From an uncultured bacterium (GTDB lineage: Bacteria; Planctomycetota; UBA1135; UBA2386), in contig CALKYL010000342.1 of the NCBI GenBank assembly GCA_938003515.1, positions 1-21,249 of the forward strand: 21,249 nucleotides of DNA. The letters are read 5' to 3'. Made by a program: the position numbers and the translations under genes. The notes beneath the pieces were generated by a model. That model saw only the letters and a list, made by a program, of their open reading frames with translations, did no database searches and had not been told where the DNA came from. Positions 1 through 7,268 of the stretch are shown one piece after another (position 1 is the first letter of the stretch; each line of letters starts with the position of its first letter).

Positions 1-50
1 AGCACGATGCCGAGCGCCTCGGGCGCTTCCAGATGTGCTTCACGCGACGG

Positions 51-275
51 TTACGACTCGGCTGCGTCGAATCCGAGCAGCCGGTCGAAGAGCCGGCAGA
101 TGCCCGGCTCGAGATGCTCGACGTCGACGATCGGCGGATTCGGCGAAACGAGGTCGCGGACCAGCTCCCGTCCCGCTCGGCGGCGAGGGCGGATGCCGGC
201 TTTCGGCGACACCATCTCCGGGCAACGATCGACGTGAGGCCGCCGGTTCGCCGTGTCCGCGCTCTTGGACACCAC
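51..275 (-). CDS. short hypothetical ORF or 3' fragment of a gene
   Basis: A minus-strand frame of up to 74 codons begins 4 bases after the stop of the 615-residue gene above it. The last 40 residues look like real protein, with GC-rich third positions and sensible composition (for example VDVEHLEPGICRLF followed by DRLLGFDAAES). The first part is Arg/Pro-rich and less convincing. Possible starts are a GTG at 273-275 and an ATG at 213-215, neither with a properly spaced ribosome-binding site. The same frame stays open below the TAA at 51-53 to the window edge, so this could instead be the interior of a longer gene with a nonsense codon. I do not recognise a family. Confidence 0.35.
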   Translation of the reverse strand: MVSKSADTANRRPHVDRCPEMVSPKAGIRPRRRAGRELVRDLVSPNPPIVDVEHLEPGICRLFDRLLGFDAAES

Positions 276-279
276 ACCC

Positions 280-2127
280 TCAGCGCTGCGACGAGCTCAG
301 GGTGATGCGGCCATCGACTTCCGGCGACAGCGACACGACTCTTCGGTCCAGGATGTTCGAACCCTCGAGCAACGTGATCACGTAGTCGCCGGGCGGCTCG
401 ACGATGCGGACTGCATCGCCTCCCCGCACGTTCCGCATCGGCTTGCTCACATGCATGAAGTCGCTTCGCACGACCAGCATCTGGAGTGCGAGCCCACGCA
501 CATCATCCACGTCCACCACGTAGCCAGGAAGGGGAGCGAGCTGCATCCGACCCTTGTCGAGCGCGCTCAGCAGGCGGGGACCATACAGGAGCGCACCGTC
601 GCCACCTCCGGAATCCCAGCGGAACGCATCGCCGAGATCCTCGCCGCGTATCGACAGCTCGTGCGCGCCCGAGAACGGCATGACCTCCTTCCACTCAGTC
701 CACATCCCCCTCACGAACCTCGCCTTCTCGACCACGCCAACGACGCTGGTGGCGCATTCGACACGAAGGGAATAGCGCTCTCGTACCTGCGAAGCCTCGA
801 GCACGAGACGGCCGCGATTCGAAGCGTCGGGCTCGCAGGTGACATCGATCGCCCCGACGTGGCCGCCGACGCGTGCTCGCCCGACGATCGCCACCCGCCA
901 CTTCCCGAACAGAGGCGGCGGCGAGGAGAACTCGAACTCACCGCTGCTGTCGGTCTCCGCGTTCATCCGCCACCGATGGGACATCCCAAGCCCGTCCGCA
1001 CTACCGATGTCCATGGCGCGGAACACGTCGACTCCCCAGCCCGCAGAATCCAGCGGGACCGCTTCGAGCGTCAAACCACTCACTCCGCGCCCCTGACACA
1101 AGACCACGCCGGCCAGTGGCTCGGACGCATGAACGTCGATGTCGCGATGAGCGTGCCGGTTCGCCGCGTCTACGCGGAAGTGTGAGGCCGCGCCAACGTA
1201 GCCGGTTGCAAGGACCGTGACACGGTACTCACCCGGCCCTTTCAAGTCTACCGAGTAGGATCCATCGTCACTCGACACGACTTTGGCGTTGAATGGGCTC
1301 GCAATGAACTCGCCCGCACCGGAGACGGCAATGCGAGCGCCAGGCACTGCAACTCCTTCATGGAGCACTCGCCCCGCAAGGGTGTACGTTGGCTCACCCA
1401 ACCTCAGCTCCACGCGAGATGCCGAGCCGGAAGTGACCCTGACCAGAGTGGCAGGGGACACTCTCCCTTCGCTATCGGTTGCTGCAACGTAATAGACGCC
1501 GTCCGGGCTGACCTCCAACTCAGCAAGCCCATCCGGTCCAGACTTCGAATGCTCAGCAGGGTTCAACGGCTTGCCCTGTGCGTCGCCGGCGACGCCCCTG
1601 ACGGTTGCTGCCACGATCGCCCCCGAAACGGGAGAATCGCGCTCATCCATCACCCTGGCCAAGATTCGCGCCCAGGGCCTCAGTTCGAGAAGCACCACGT
1701 CGGCCCCTGCAGTAGAGGCCACAGACAAGGATCTCGTCCCCAGGCCAGGATCCCGAGCCTCCAACCCTACCAGGCCTGCGGGAAGGTCAAGCCGGATCGC
1801 TCCGCCACGATCGGTAACGGCCTCCGAGACTCGATCTCCGCTGCGGATCGTGACCCGCACACCGCTCACGCGGCGGCCTCCGGGAACCTGGACGAAGATG
1901 ATGTCCTGCACCGCGTCGCCGCCAGAGACCACGTCACGCTCGACCAGCACCGGTGCGCGCGCCTCGCCTTGGGCGGGAACCGCCAGCTCCACGCGGCTCG
2001 GGTCGTCGGCCTCACTGGCACGGCGAGGCCCGGACACCCCGCTAAAGGAGACGACTGCGAGTAGAGCAATCCCGAGAACGAGCGCGATGGCCGCAAGAAC
2101 TACGAGCCGCACCTTGTTGTCGTCCAT
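280..2127 (-). CDS. membrane-anchored protein with carboxypeptidase-regulatory-like domains
   Basis: The product has 615 residues. Residues 8-28 form one hydrophobic segment directly after the short charged start MDDNKVR, which suits an uncleaved N-terminal anchor with the rest outside the cytoplasm. The body shows about four repeats of a beta-sandwich pattern typical of carboxypeptidase-regulatory-like (CarboxypepD_reg/SpaA-like) domains, near residues 80-130, 155-230, 245-325 and 335-420. Each has a V-x-G-x-x-V or similar opening, a central G-x-Y/F-x-V strand and a sentence like DDGSYSVDLKGPGEYRVTV. The last 190 residues are not assigned. No peptidase catalytic domain is present, so this is a structural or binding protein rather than an enzyme. 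It is the third gene of a tight operon, 10 bases after the MauE/DoxX-like gene. The exact role is unknown. Confidence 0.85.
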   Translation of the reverse strand: MDDNKVRLVVLAAIALVLGIALLAVVSFSGVSGPRRASEADDPSRVELAVPAQGEARAPVLVERDVVSGGDAVQDIIFVQVPGGRRVSGVRVTIRSGDRVSEAVTDRGGAIRLDLPAGLVGLEARDPGLGTRSLSVASTAGADVVLLELRPWARILARVMDERDSPVSGAIVAATVRGVAGDAQGKPLNPAEHSKSGPDGLAELEVSPDGVYYVAATDSEGRVSPATLVRVTSGSASRVELRLGEPTYTLAGRVLHEGVAVPGARIAVSGAGEFIASPFNAKVVSSDDGSYSVDLKGPGEYRVTVLATGYVGAASHFRVDAANRHAHRDIDVHASEPLAGVVLCQGRGVSGLTLEAVPLDSAGWGVDVFRAMDIGSADGLGMSHRWRMNAETDSSGEFEFSSPPPLFGKWRVAIVGRARVGGHVGAIDVTCEPDASNRGRLVLEASQVRERYSLRVECATSVVGVVEKARFVRGMWTEWKEVMPFSGAHELSIRGEDLGDAFRWDSGGGDGALLYGPRLLSALDKGRMQLAPLPGYVVDVDDVRGLALQMLVVRSDFMHVSKPMRNVRGGDAVRIVEPPGDYVITLLEGSNILDRRVVSLSPEVDGRITLSSSQR

Positions 2128-2137
2128 CGCCGCCTCG

Positions 2138-2554
2138 TCACCGATTGCCTGTGCGACCCCACGCCCGAGCCAGCACGGCGAGAACCCCCATCAGCACGAG
2201 ACCCGCGGCCAGCAACCATCGACTCTGCGTCGACGTCTCCGCGCCCAGGCAATTGCATACCTCCTCGGCGCGTCGGTCCCACAAGGCACCCCCGAACAGA
2301 GCCATACTAAGCGCAAGGTATGCCAATGTTGCTGACCACGACCGCGGGCGCAGCAGGGCCAACACGCCGACACCAGTCTCAACAACGAGGGCTAGGACCT
2401 CCACCCATGACAAGGCCTCGACCAAGGCGAACTTGCGAGAGGCAACGAGCAACAGAAGCATTCCGGCAACAAGCAGCGGGACCGCATCTAGTGAGACGGG
2501 CCGAGGCCTGAGCGCGCCGGGCAAGTGCGCGGCCCCGGCTACTTGCACTCGCAT
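2138..2554 (-). CDS. MauE/DoxX-like redox-associated membrane protein
   Basis: This 138-residue protein has four predicted membrane helices (about residues 23-40, 48-68, 75-92 and 112-130). Between helices 3 and 4 lies the motif VCNCLG (Cys100 and Cys102). A four-helix protein of this length with a CxCxG-type loop is characteristic of the MauE/DoxX-like redox-associated family, whose best known member supports disulfide chemistry during methylamine dehydrogenase maturation. The start lies 16 bases inside the end of the upstream Cys-rich gene and the stop is 10 bases before the downstream gene, so the three are probably translated from one message. The pairing with a 12-cysteine secreted protein suggests a role in thiol/disulfide handling, which is an inference. 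The first 20 residues are not typical and a later start is possible. Confidence 0.75.
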   Translation of the reverse strand: MRVQVAGAAHLPGALRPRPVSLDAVPLLVAGMLLLLVASRKFALVEALSWVEVLALVVETGVGVLALLRPRSWSATLAYLALSMALFGGALWDRRAEEVCNCLGAETSTQSRWLLAAGLVLMGVLAVLARAWGRTGNR

Positions 2555-2967
2555 TCCCAGCCCAGCATCCCCACCGCAACCTCAAGACAGTCCTGTTCAA
2601 CCCACTCGAAGAACGGAAACCACTCAGTGGGGACCATGATAGGCGGGCAATCTTCGAAGATCTCGAAGCACTCGATTGCGATCGGAGGCACACCAGGCGC
2701 CGGTAGCACCTCGGTCATCTGACAGTTGGGCACCCAGTGCCCATCCCCATCGGGACAACCGCAGAAGTTTCGCACCGCACCGCCTCCACCAGGAATCGGG
2801 GCACCAGTCTTCTCACAATCCGCTGTGCCGGGGCAGTCTCCTACACACTGGAAACCTCCGCCTACTGGGCGCCGGCCGCGGCAAGAATCCGGCGCCGGTG
2901 CCGGACTCGAGAGCATTCCTACCGCAACGGCCAGCAACGCAGCGAACGCCTTGATCGAGGATCCCAT
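2539..2967 (-). CDS. small secreted cysteine-rich protein
   Basis: This 142-residue protein has a signal-peptide-like start (MGSSIKAFAALLAVAVGML, then small residues and Pro). After the first 28 residues it contains twelve cysteines, at positions 29, 41, 45, 51, 69, 71, 82, 100, 107, 127, 139 and 141. The even number in a secreted product suggests up to six disulfides. The C-terminus is acidic and ends in WECECK. I do not recognise the family. It is the first gene of the operon with the MauE/DoxX-like protein, overlapping it by 16 bases. No clear Shine-Dalgarno sequence precedes the ATG, and an upstream broken reading frame runs into its 5' end. The coding sequence is visibly less GC-rich than the genes beyond 3000. 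Confidence 0.7.
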   Translation of the reverse strand: MGSSIKAFAALLAVAVGMLSSPAPAPDSCRGRRPVGGGFQCVGDCPGTADCEKTGAPIPGGGGAVRNFCGCPDGDGHWVPNCQMTEVLPAPGVPPIAIECFEIFEDCPPIMVPTEWFPFFEWVEQDCLEVAVGMLGWECECK

Positions 2968-3080
2968 GGCGGAGGCGTAGCCGAAAAGACCTCCGTCAGC
3001 AACTCCCCGAGCGGCGCAGGCAGCTCGACCGTCAGGTGCCGCAGATCGAGGTCCGGGTAGTCACGGACGTCGTGGCTCAT
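2919..3080 (-). pseudogene. N-terminal fragment of an unknown gene fused into the Cys-rich gene region
   Basis: An ATG at 3078-3080 opens a 53-codon frame beginning MSHDVRDYPDLDLRHL. About 36 residues look like genuine protein (a helix-rich segment ending GELLTEVFSATPP). From about 2970 the frame continues through the start of the Cys-rich gene in another phase and becomes Arg/Ser-rich until the stop at 2919. The simplest reading is that the true gene was cut near 2970 and its 3' part lost. Its ATG overlaps the stop of the upstream fragment as ATGA, so the two were once translationally coupled neighbours. Family not recognised. Confidence 0.45.
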
Positions 3081-3420
3081 GGCGCCGCCGTGCGCGGCAG
3101 CCGCCGCATCGCGTCGGCGTGCAGGTGCGCGACCAGCTCGTCGACGTCGCGGAACGACGGCCCGCCGCGGCCGCCGACCGGCACGATGTCGCGCGAGTCC
3201 TGCTCGTCGGCGAGCCCGCGCGTCGGGTCGAACGGCTCGTCGGCCCGGCGCCAGGTGCCGTGGTTGGCGAACGTCCACTGCGTGCCCGCGCCGCGGGTCG
3301 ACTCGAGCCGCCACACCACGTCCCAGCGCGCCTGCTGCAGCCGCGCGCGCCGGCTGCCGGCGTCGAACGCCCGCACCTGCACGATGAGCACCGCGTCGAC
3401 GTCGAGCACGCGCCTGACTG
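3077..3420 (-). pseudogene. 5'-truncated gene of unknown function
   Basis: The minus strand encodes about 112 residues of convincing protein ending at the TGA at 3077-3079. They include DAVLIVQVRAFDAGS, a Trp-rich middle (RWDVVWRLES, TQWTFANHGTWRRAD) and a C-terminus with RDVDELVAHLHADAMRRL. A GTG at 3407-3409 could be used but has no ribosome-binding site. Above about 3421 the same frame becomes a Pro/Arg/Ala-rich shadow of the IS91-like transposase on the other strand, so the gene has lost its 5' end there. The pattern of a beta-rich core with W-x-L and a final helix vaguely recalls DUF799/GNA1162-like lipoproteins, but I am not confident of this. Confidence 0.55.
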
Positions 3421-3423
3421 CGC

Positions 3424-4284
3424 CGCGCGGGCAAGTGGTGGGACGGTGGTGACGCGGCGGATTCCGGCGACGAGGTCGCCGAGGAGCAGCATCTGCTGCT
3501 GGCGCTGGGTTCGGGTGCGGTGACCGGGCGGGCGGCGCTCGGCGAGCGTGCCGGCGAAGGTGATGTGCGTGTCGGTCGGGGCACGCGGGCGGAGCCGTTC
3601 GTGAAGGCGCCGCTGTGCGCGGACTGCGACGGGTTCTCACTGCATGCGGGCGTGCGGGTCGCGGTGGCGGATCGCAAGCGGCTCGAGCACCTGGTGCGGT
3701 ATGCGGGGCGGCCGGCGATCGCGGAGTCGCGGCTGTCGCTGCTGGCGGATGGTCGGGTGTGTTACGAGCTGAAGCGGCGGTGGCGAGACGGCACGACGCA
3801 CGTGGTGATGACGCCCGAGGTGCTGATCGAGCGGCTGCTGGCGCTCGTGCCGCGGCCTCGGCGGCACCTTGTGACCTACCACGGGGTGTTGGCGCCGGCG
3901 GCTGGGCTGCGTTCGCGGGTGGTGCCGCGGTGGGAGGAGGCGGAGGCGGTCGTGGGAGAGGCGGATGCGCCCGAGCAAGAAGCAGGCTCCGCGGCGATCG
4001 ATGCGTTGCGCCGGCGGCGCAGCTCGGTCCCCCACGTGCCCCGGCATCGCGGGCGGCCGCGCGGTGGGGTCCGCCGCTACCCGTGGGCGGAGCTGCTGCG
4101 TCGGGTGTTCGCGGTCGAGGTGCTGGTGTGTCCGCACTGCGGGGGTTCGCGGCGGTTGCTGGCGGCGATCCACGACCCGGCGTCGATCGAGCGGGTGCTG
4201 CGAGCGAAGGGGCTTCCGCACGAGGCGCCGGAGGTGGCGCCGGCGAGGGGGCCGCCGGGTGATGCGGGGTGGTGGGGAGCGTGA
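3424..4284 (+). pseudogene. IS91-like transposase, C-terminal part
   Basis: The frame is open from the junction near 3421. The first convincing family residues are EEQHLLLALG followed by GRAALGERAG, then DGFSLHAGVRVAVADR, RPAIAESRLSLL, an ELKRRWRDGTTHVVM block and TYHGVLAPAAGLRS. This is the order seen in the second half of Y2 transposases of the IS91 family (Pfam Y2_Tnp), including the conserved Y-H-G-V-x-A-P motif. A second part carries RYPWAELLRRVF and a CPHCG zinc-knuckle-like motif with an RLLAAIHDP tail. The N-terminal zinc-binding region and probably the catalytic HUH/tyrosine part are absent, so the protein is unlikely to be active. A GTG at 3520 gives a 254-codon frame but would start inside the conserved domain. 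Confidence 0.8.
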
Positions 4285-4366
4285 GGTGACGGCAGGTCAG
4301 GCTGCGAGCAGGGGTTCGTGGTGGGGCCGGGGGTCCGCGCCGGGGGTGCTGATCGGGGCAGAACGC

Positions 4367-4389
4367 CCGCCAGGAGGGCCGCCTGGCGG
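4367..4389 (+). repeat. perfect 8-bp hairpin in the 3' end of IS copy 1
   Basis: CCGCCAGG at 4367-4374 and CCTGGCGG at 4382-4389 are exact inverted repeats around a 7-base loop. The hairpin sits 83 bases after the transposase stop and about 53 bases before the CTTG end. Hairpins near the origin end are common in rolling-circle elements, and this could also serve as a transcription terminator, although no T-run follows. The third copy has only an imperfect GC-rich palindrome at the equivalent place. Confidence 0.4.
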
Positions 4390-4446
4390 CGGGTTGGCCG
4401 GCGCTCGTGGGGAGGGGATCGTCGTGGCGGGCCGGACCGCAGCTTG

Positions 4447-4670
4447 TAGTGCCTGCACCCCCAGGCTCGTGTTGATGCCCGGCGCGAGCGAGCCGGCGCA
4501 GATCCTGCTGCACGGCTGGTCGAACGGAACTGCTCAGCCGCGATGTCGCTCCGCGTGCCTTGTCCTGCTCCGGCCAGGCGGTTCTGCCGCCGCCGCCCGA
4601 AGGTGGTAGGTATCGCATGGTGCCGAGGCCCCCGGACGTCCGCTGACCCCCGGCTCCGGGCTCGGATTTC
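4447..4670. other. intergenic region between IS copy 1 and the sigma factor gene
   Basis: No supported gene lies here. The first 15 bases resemble the flanks of the other IS copies, so the element may end near 4460. The rest must contain the promoter of the sigma/LRR pair unless the message starts in the element. I see no clear sigma-70 consensus and no strong ribosome-binding site before the GTG at 4671. Confidence 0.4.
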
Positions 4671-5225
4671 GTGCACCCTCCAGACACCTTCTTGGGATCC
4701 CTTGCAGTGCAACAAGCCGAACGACAGCCCGACCTCCGGTCCGCTGCGGCGATGTTCCACGAGCACCGCCCCGCGCTGTGGCGGTATCTGCGGGTGCTCG
4801 GCTGCGATGCGGCCACAGCGGACGACCTCGTACAGGAGGTGTTCGTCGTGGTCATGCGACGCCGCGACTTCGACGCCAGCATGTCGCCCGCCGTCTTCGC
4901 GTTCCTGCGCACCACGGCCAGGCACCTGTACTTGAAGTGGCGTCGCGTCCCGACGGCCCTGCGCGACGTCGAGGAAGCCGACCGCGTCTGGGACATGCGC
5001 TGCCCGGACCACGGTGCCGCTCGACTGGCTGCCCTGCGCGCGTGCCTCGACGGCTTGCCGCGACGCAGCCGTGCGCTGCTCGAGGCGACCTACGGCCAGC
5101 GTCAGGGACGCGATGCTACGGCGCGCGCCTTCGGCATCGGCCCATCCGGCGTCAAGAGCGCGCTGCGTCGCGTGCGCGCCTGCCTGCACGACTGCATCCA
5201 CAAGCGACTGAAGGAAGACGAGTGA
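4671..5225 (+). CDS. ECF-type RNA polymerase sigma factor
   Basis: This 184-residue protein has the two domains of an extracytoplasmic-function sigma factor. Region 2 spans about residues 27-93, with the core-binding motif DDLVQEVFVV at 51-60 and the -10 recognition stretch FAFLRTTARHLYLKWRR at 77-92. Region 4 spans about 118-178, with the helix-turn-helix FGIGPSGVKSALRRVRACL. No region 1 or 3 and no C-terminal extension is present. The GTG start is the longest choice, and an in-frame ATG at 4752 would begin right before region 2 (MFHEHRPALWRYL). Its TGA overlaps the ATG of the LRR membrane protein by one base, strong evidence of coupled translation. It should direct RNA polymerase to a small set of promoters, with targets not visible here. 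Confidence 0.9.
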   Translation: MHPPDTFLGSLAVQQAERQPDLRSAAAMFHEHRPALWRYLRVLGCDAATADDLVQEVFVVVMRRRDFDASMSPAVFAFLRTTARHLYLKWRRVPTALRDVEEADRVWDMRCPDHGAARLAALRACLDGLPRRSRALLEATYGQRQGRDATARAFGIGPSGVKSALRRVRACLHDCIHKRLKEDE

Positions 5226-6586
5226 TGACGACGACTGAACGCAGCCTCGCCGAAGAACGACTGCTCGATGCCGAGCTCCAACAGCTGTTCGCCGAAGATG
5301 CCAGAGCCGTGGTCTTGCAGCGCCGCTCGGGGTGGGGCGCGGCCGCTGTCGTCCTGCTCGGTCTTACGGTCGCGATTTCGGTCTGGTGGGTGCGGACCTC
5401 GCCGGGCACCGTACCCGCCTTGTCACCTGCCCAGGATCCGGCGAGTGAGCCACTGCCAGAGCCCGTGTCGGCGACCGCCTCGACGATCGCCGATGTGCCC
5501 GACGACGTGCAGAACCTCGAATGCGACCTGCTGCCAGCCGATCGCATGGCGGAGTTCGCGCGGTTTCGTCATCTGCGGCGCATCGTGTTGAAGTCGGCTC
5601 CATTTGCGGAGACATCACGTCAGCTGACGGACAAGGACCTCGCGCCGCTGGTGGCGCTGCCGGCGCTGACCGACCTCGGCCTCAGAGGCGCTGGTTGCGC
5701 GGTCACGGTCGCGATGCTACCCACGCTAGACGCGATGCCCGCGCTGCGCGCGCTCGAGTTGCGCGAATGCCACATCGACGCCACGACGATCGCGCGGCTC
5801 GCCAGGCTGGAATTGCGGTCGCTACGGCTGGATGGCTGCGCCGTCGACGCCCCGAAGCTCGGTGCGCTCGCGGCGCTGCCGAGCCTGCGTGTGCTGCAGT
5901 TGTCTAGGCTGGGACGAACGGTCCGCAGCATCCCCAGTGATCGCGAGAGTCAGGAACCGCCCGGTCTGGACGCGTTCGGCCTCTTGGGCATGCTGCCGCA
6001 ACTCGAAGACCTGCTGGTGGGCGGTGACTGTCCCGAGGACCTTATCACGGTGCTGCCCCGCAGCCTGACGAGGCTCGACGTCATCGATGTCGCCGGCCTG
6101 TCCGAGGCGAGCCTGCGTTGCCTCGCCGAGTTCCCTCGCTTGAAGGAACTGCGCGTGCGACTCACGGCGGACTCTGCAGAGGCATACGCGAAAGCTCGCG
6201 CTGGCGAGCTCGACGAGGCGTCCCGGATCACGGGGCAAGTAGGTGCGAGCCGCGCCAAGGCCTTCGCGGAGGGTCTCAGCCCGCTGCACCTGCGCCGGCT
6301 GGCGATCTACAACCTCGGTGCTGGTCATGTCGGGGCCGCCGTCGCTGCGCAGCCCGAGCTCGAGCACCTCTCGCTGACCAATGGCATCGACTTCGATGCG
6401 CTGCGACCATCGAGCAGCCTGCGGACGATCCGGTGCTACACCATGCCCCCGCAGGGCAGTCTCGCCGCCCTGCGCGACATCGAGTCCCTGCGCCGCCTGG
6501 AGGTCGGCCGGTACGTGAGGGAGGAGTTCGAGGCAGCGCGCGAGCTGTTGGGTGATCGCATCGAGGTCGTGCACGTCAGCCACTGA
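5225..6586 (+). CDS. transmembrane leucine-rich-repeat protein, candidate anti-sigma factor
   Basis: This 453-residue protein has a cytoplasmic-looking N-terminus of about 35 charged residues (MTTTERSLAEERLLDAELQQ), one membrane helix at about 38-56 and a Pro/Ser/Ala-rich linker. From about residue 90 to the end there is a leucine-rich-repeat array with units such as LPALTDLGLRGAG, MPALRALELRECHI, LRSLRLDGCAV and LPSLRVLQLSRLG. The start is fixed by the one-base overlap with the sigma factor stop. Genes placed like this after ECF sigma factors are usually anti-sigma factors, with a short cytoplasmic segment binding sigma and an outside domain sensing a signal. Here the outside domain would be the LRR array. 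No zinc-binding HxxxCxxC anti-sigma motif is present, so the regulatory role is inferred from position and topology. Confidence 0.8.
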   Translation: MTTTERSLAEERLLDAELQQLFAEDARAVVLQRRSGWGAAAVVLLGLTVAISVWWVRTSPGTVPALSPAQDPASEPLPEPVSATASTIADVPDDVQNLECDLLPADRMAEFARFRHLRRIVLKSAPFAETSRQLTDKDLAPLVALPALTDLGLRGAGCAVTVAMLPTLDAMPALRALELRECHIDATTIARLARLELRSLRLDGCAVDAPKLGALAALPSLRVLQLSRLGRTVRSIPSDRESQEPPGLDAFGLLGMLPQLEDLLVGGDCPEDLITVLPRSLTRLDVIDVAGLSEASLRCLAEFPRLKELRVRLTADSAEAYAKARAGELDEASRITGQVGASRAKAFAEGLSPLHLRRLAIYNLGAGHVGAAVAAQPELEHLSLTNGIDFDALRPSSSLRTIRCYTMPPQGSLAALRDIESLRRLEVGRYVREEFEAARELLGDRIEVVHVSH

Positions 6587-6659
6587 CCGGATGGCCGGAG
6601 TGCGCCGAGCCGTGCTCCGAGGAGGTCGCGCTCGGGATCCTGGTCGCCTCGAACGGCTC

Positions 6660-7235
6660 TACCTGCGCAGGTAGACGTCGAGGCGCACGCGCTCACCGCT
6701 GACGGCGTGGCTCCACCAGGCGAACGGCACGCCGGGTTGGCGCGAACTCGGCACGTTCTGGTTCGCGCAGGGCGCGTCGACGTGCGTCCAGCACGCGGTG
6801 CCAGGTGAGGCGGTCGTCGCCGACGCGGTGGTGCTGCTGCGCGCGCGCTGGCCTTCGGGTGCGATGGGCACGATCGGCGCCGGCAACGGCGGCGCGCTCG
6901 GGGGGCTCAGGATCTCGATCTCGGGGCGGGCCAGCGTCGGCGACCGCGTCCACGTCGGCGGCAACCGCGTGCCGCCGGGCACGCCGGTCGCGATCAGCTT
7001 CGGCGTCGCGCCGATCTTCGTGCCGCTGTTCGGGGGCACGGTGTTCGTCGCGCCGATCGTGCTCGACAGCGGCGTCGCCGACGCGCGCGGCGTGTTCCGG
7101 ACGTCCCTCGACGTGCCGACCACGGCGTCGGCGATCGGCGTCGAACTGTGGGCGCAGGCGCTTGCGTTCGACCCGACGGCGCCGCAGGGAGTCGCGTTGT
7201 CCCCGGGCGCGACCGCAGCGATCGTCGGCAACTGA
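6660..7235 (+). pseudogene. 5'-truncated secreted-protein gene with the shared C-terminal domain
   Basis: The frame ending at the TGA at 7233-7235 reads as genuine protein from about 6660. It includes VDVEAHALTADG, a GTPGWRELGTFWFAQG stretch, then hydrophobic beta strands and the end AQALAFDPTAPQGVALSP followed by GATAAIVGN. That end matches the shared C-terminal domain of the other secreted proteins here (a-x-x-Q-x-x-x-F-D-P-x-A-x-x-G then a short end). There is no start codon or signal peptide at the left limit. A GTG at 6798 is possible but interrupts an obvious domain. Upstream, 6587-6659 carries another short open stretch in a different phase (CAEPCSEEVALGILVA), perhaps a second fragment. 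I call it a remnant with its N-terminus lost. Confidence 0.55.
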
Positions 7236-7244
7236 TCGTTGGTG

Positions 7245-7261
7245 GGCGCGGTCGCCGCGCC
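7245..7261. terminator. candidate bidirectional terminator hairpin
   Basis: GGCGCGG at 7245-7251 and CCGCGCC at 7255-7261 form a perfect 7-bp stem with a TCG loop. It lies in the 33-base gap between two converging stops (7235 plus, 7269 minus). There is no U-run on either side, so termination would have to be non-classical. Position is the main support. Confidence 0.4.
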
Positions 7262-7268
7262 GATTCGG

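Larger units (their letters stand above)
3421..4442 (+). mobile_element. IS91-like element, copy 1, 5'-truncated
   Basis: This stretch holds the last part of an IS91-family-like (Y2 rolling-circle) transposase gene and 158 bases of 3' non-coding end, finishing at ACCGCAG next to CTTG at 4443-4446. Two more copies in the window, near 8571-8789 and 14152-14645, have the same order: transposase C-terminus, stop, 158-169 bases, then A-C-C-G-C-(A/T)-G and CTTG. In IS91 the replication origin end lies 3' of the transposase and abuts a GTTC or CTTG tetranucleotide, which fits. The 5' (terminus) end is missing. The right boundary may lie up to about 18 bases further on, because the copies remain similar past CTTG. 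Confidence 0.75.

Noticed and set aside
3077..4996. A 639-codon minus-strand frame covering the first IS91-like copy and the start of the sigma factor gene
   Set aside because: Most of it is Pro/Arg/Ala-rich antisense of the transposase and sigma factor. Only the last ~112 codons (3077-3420) look like protein and are listed as a truncated gene.
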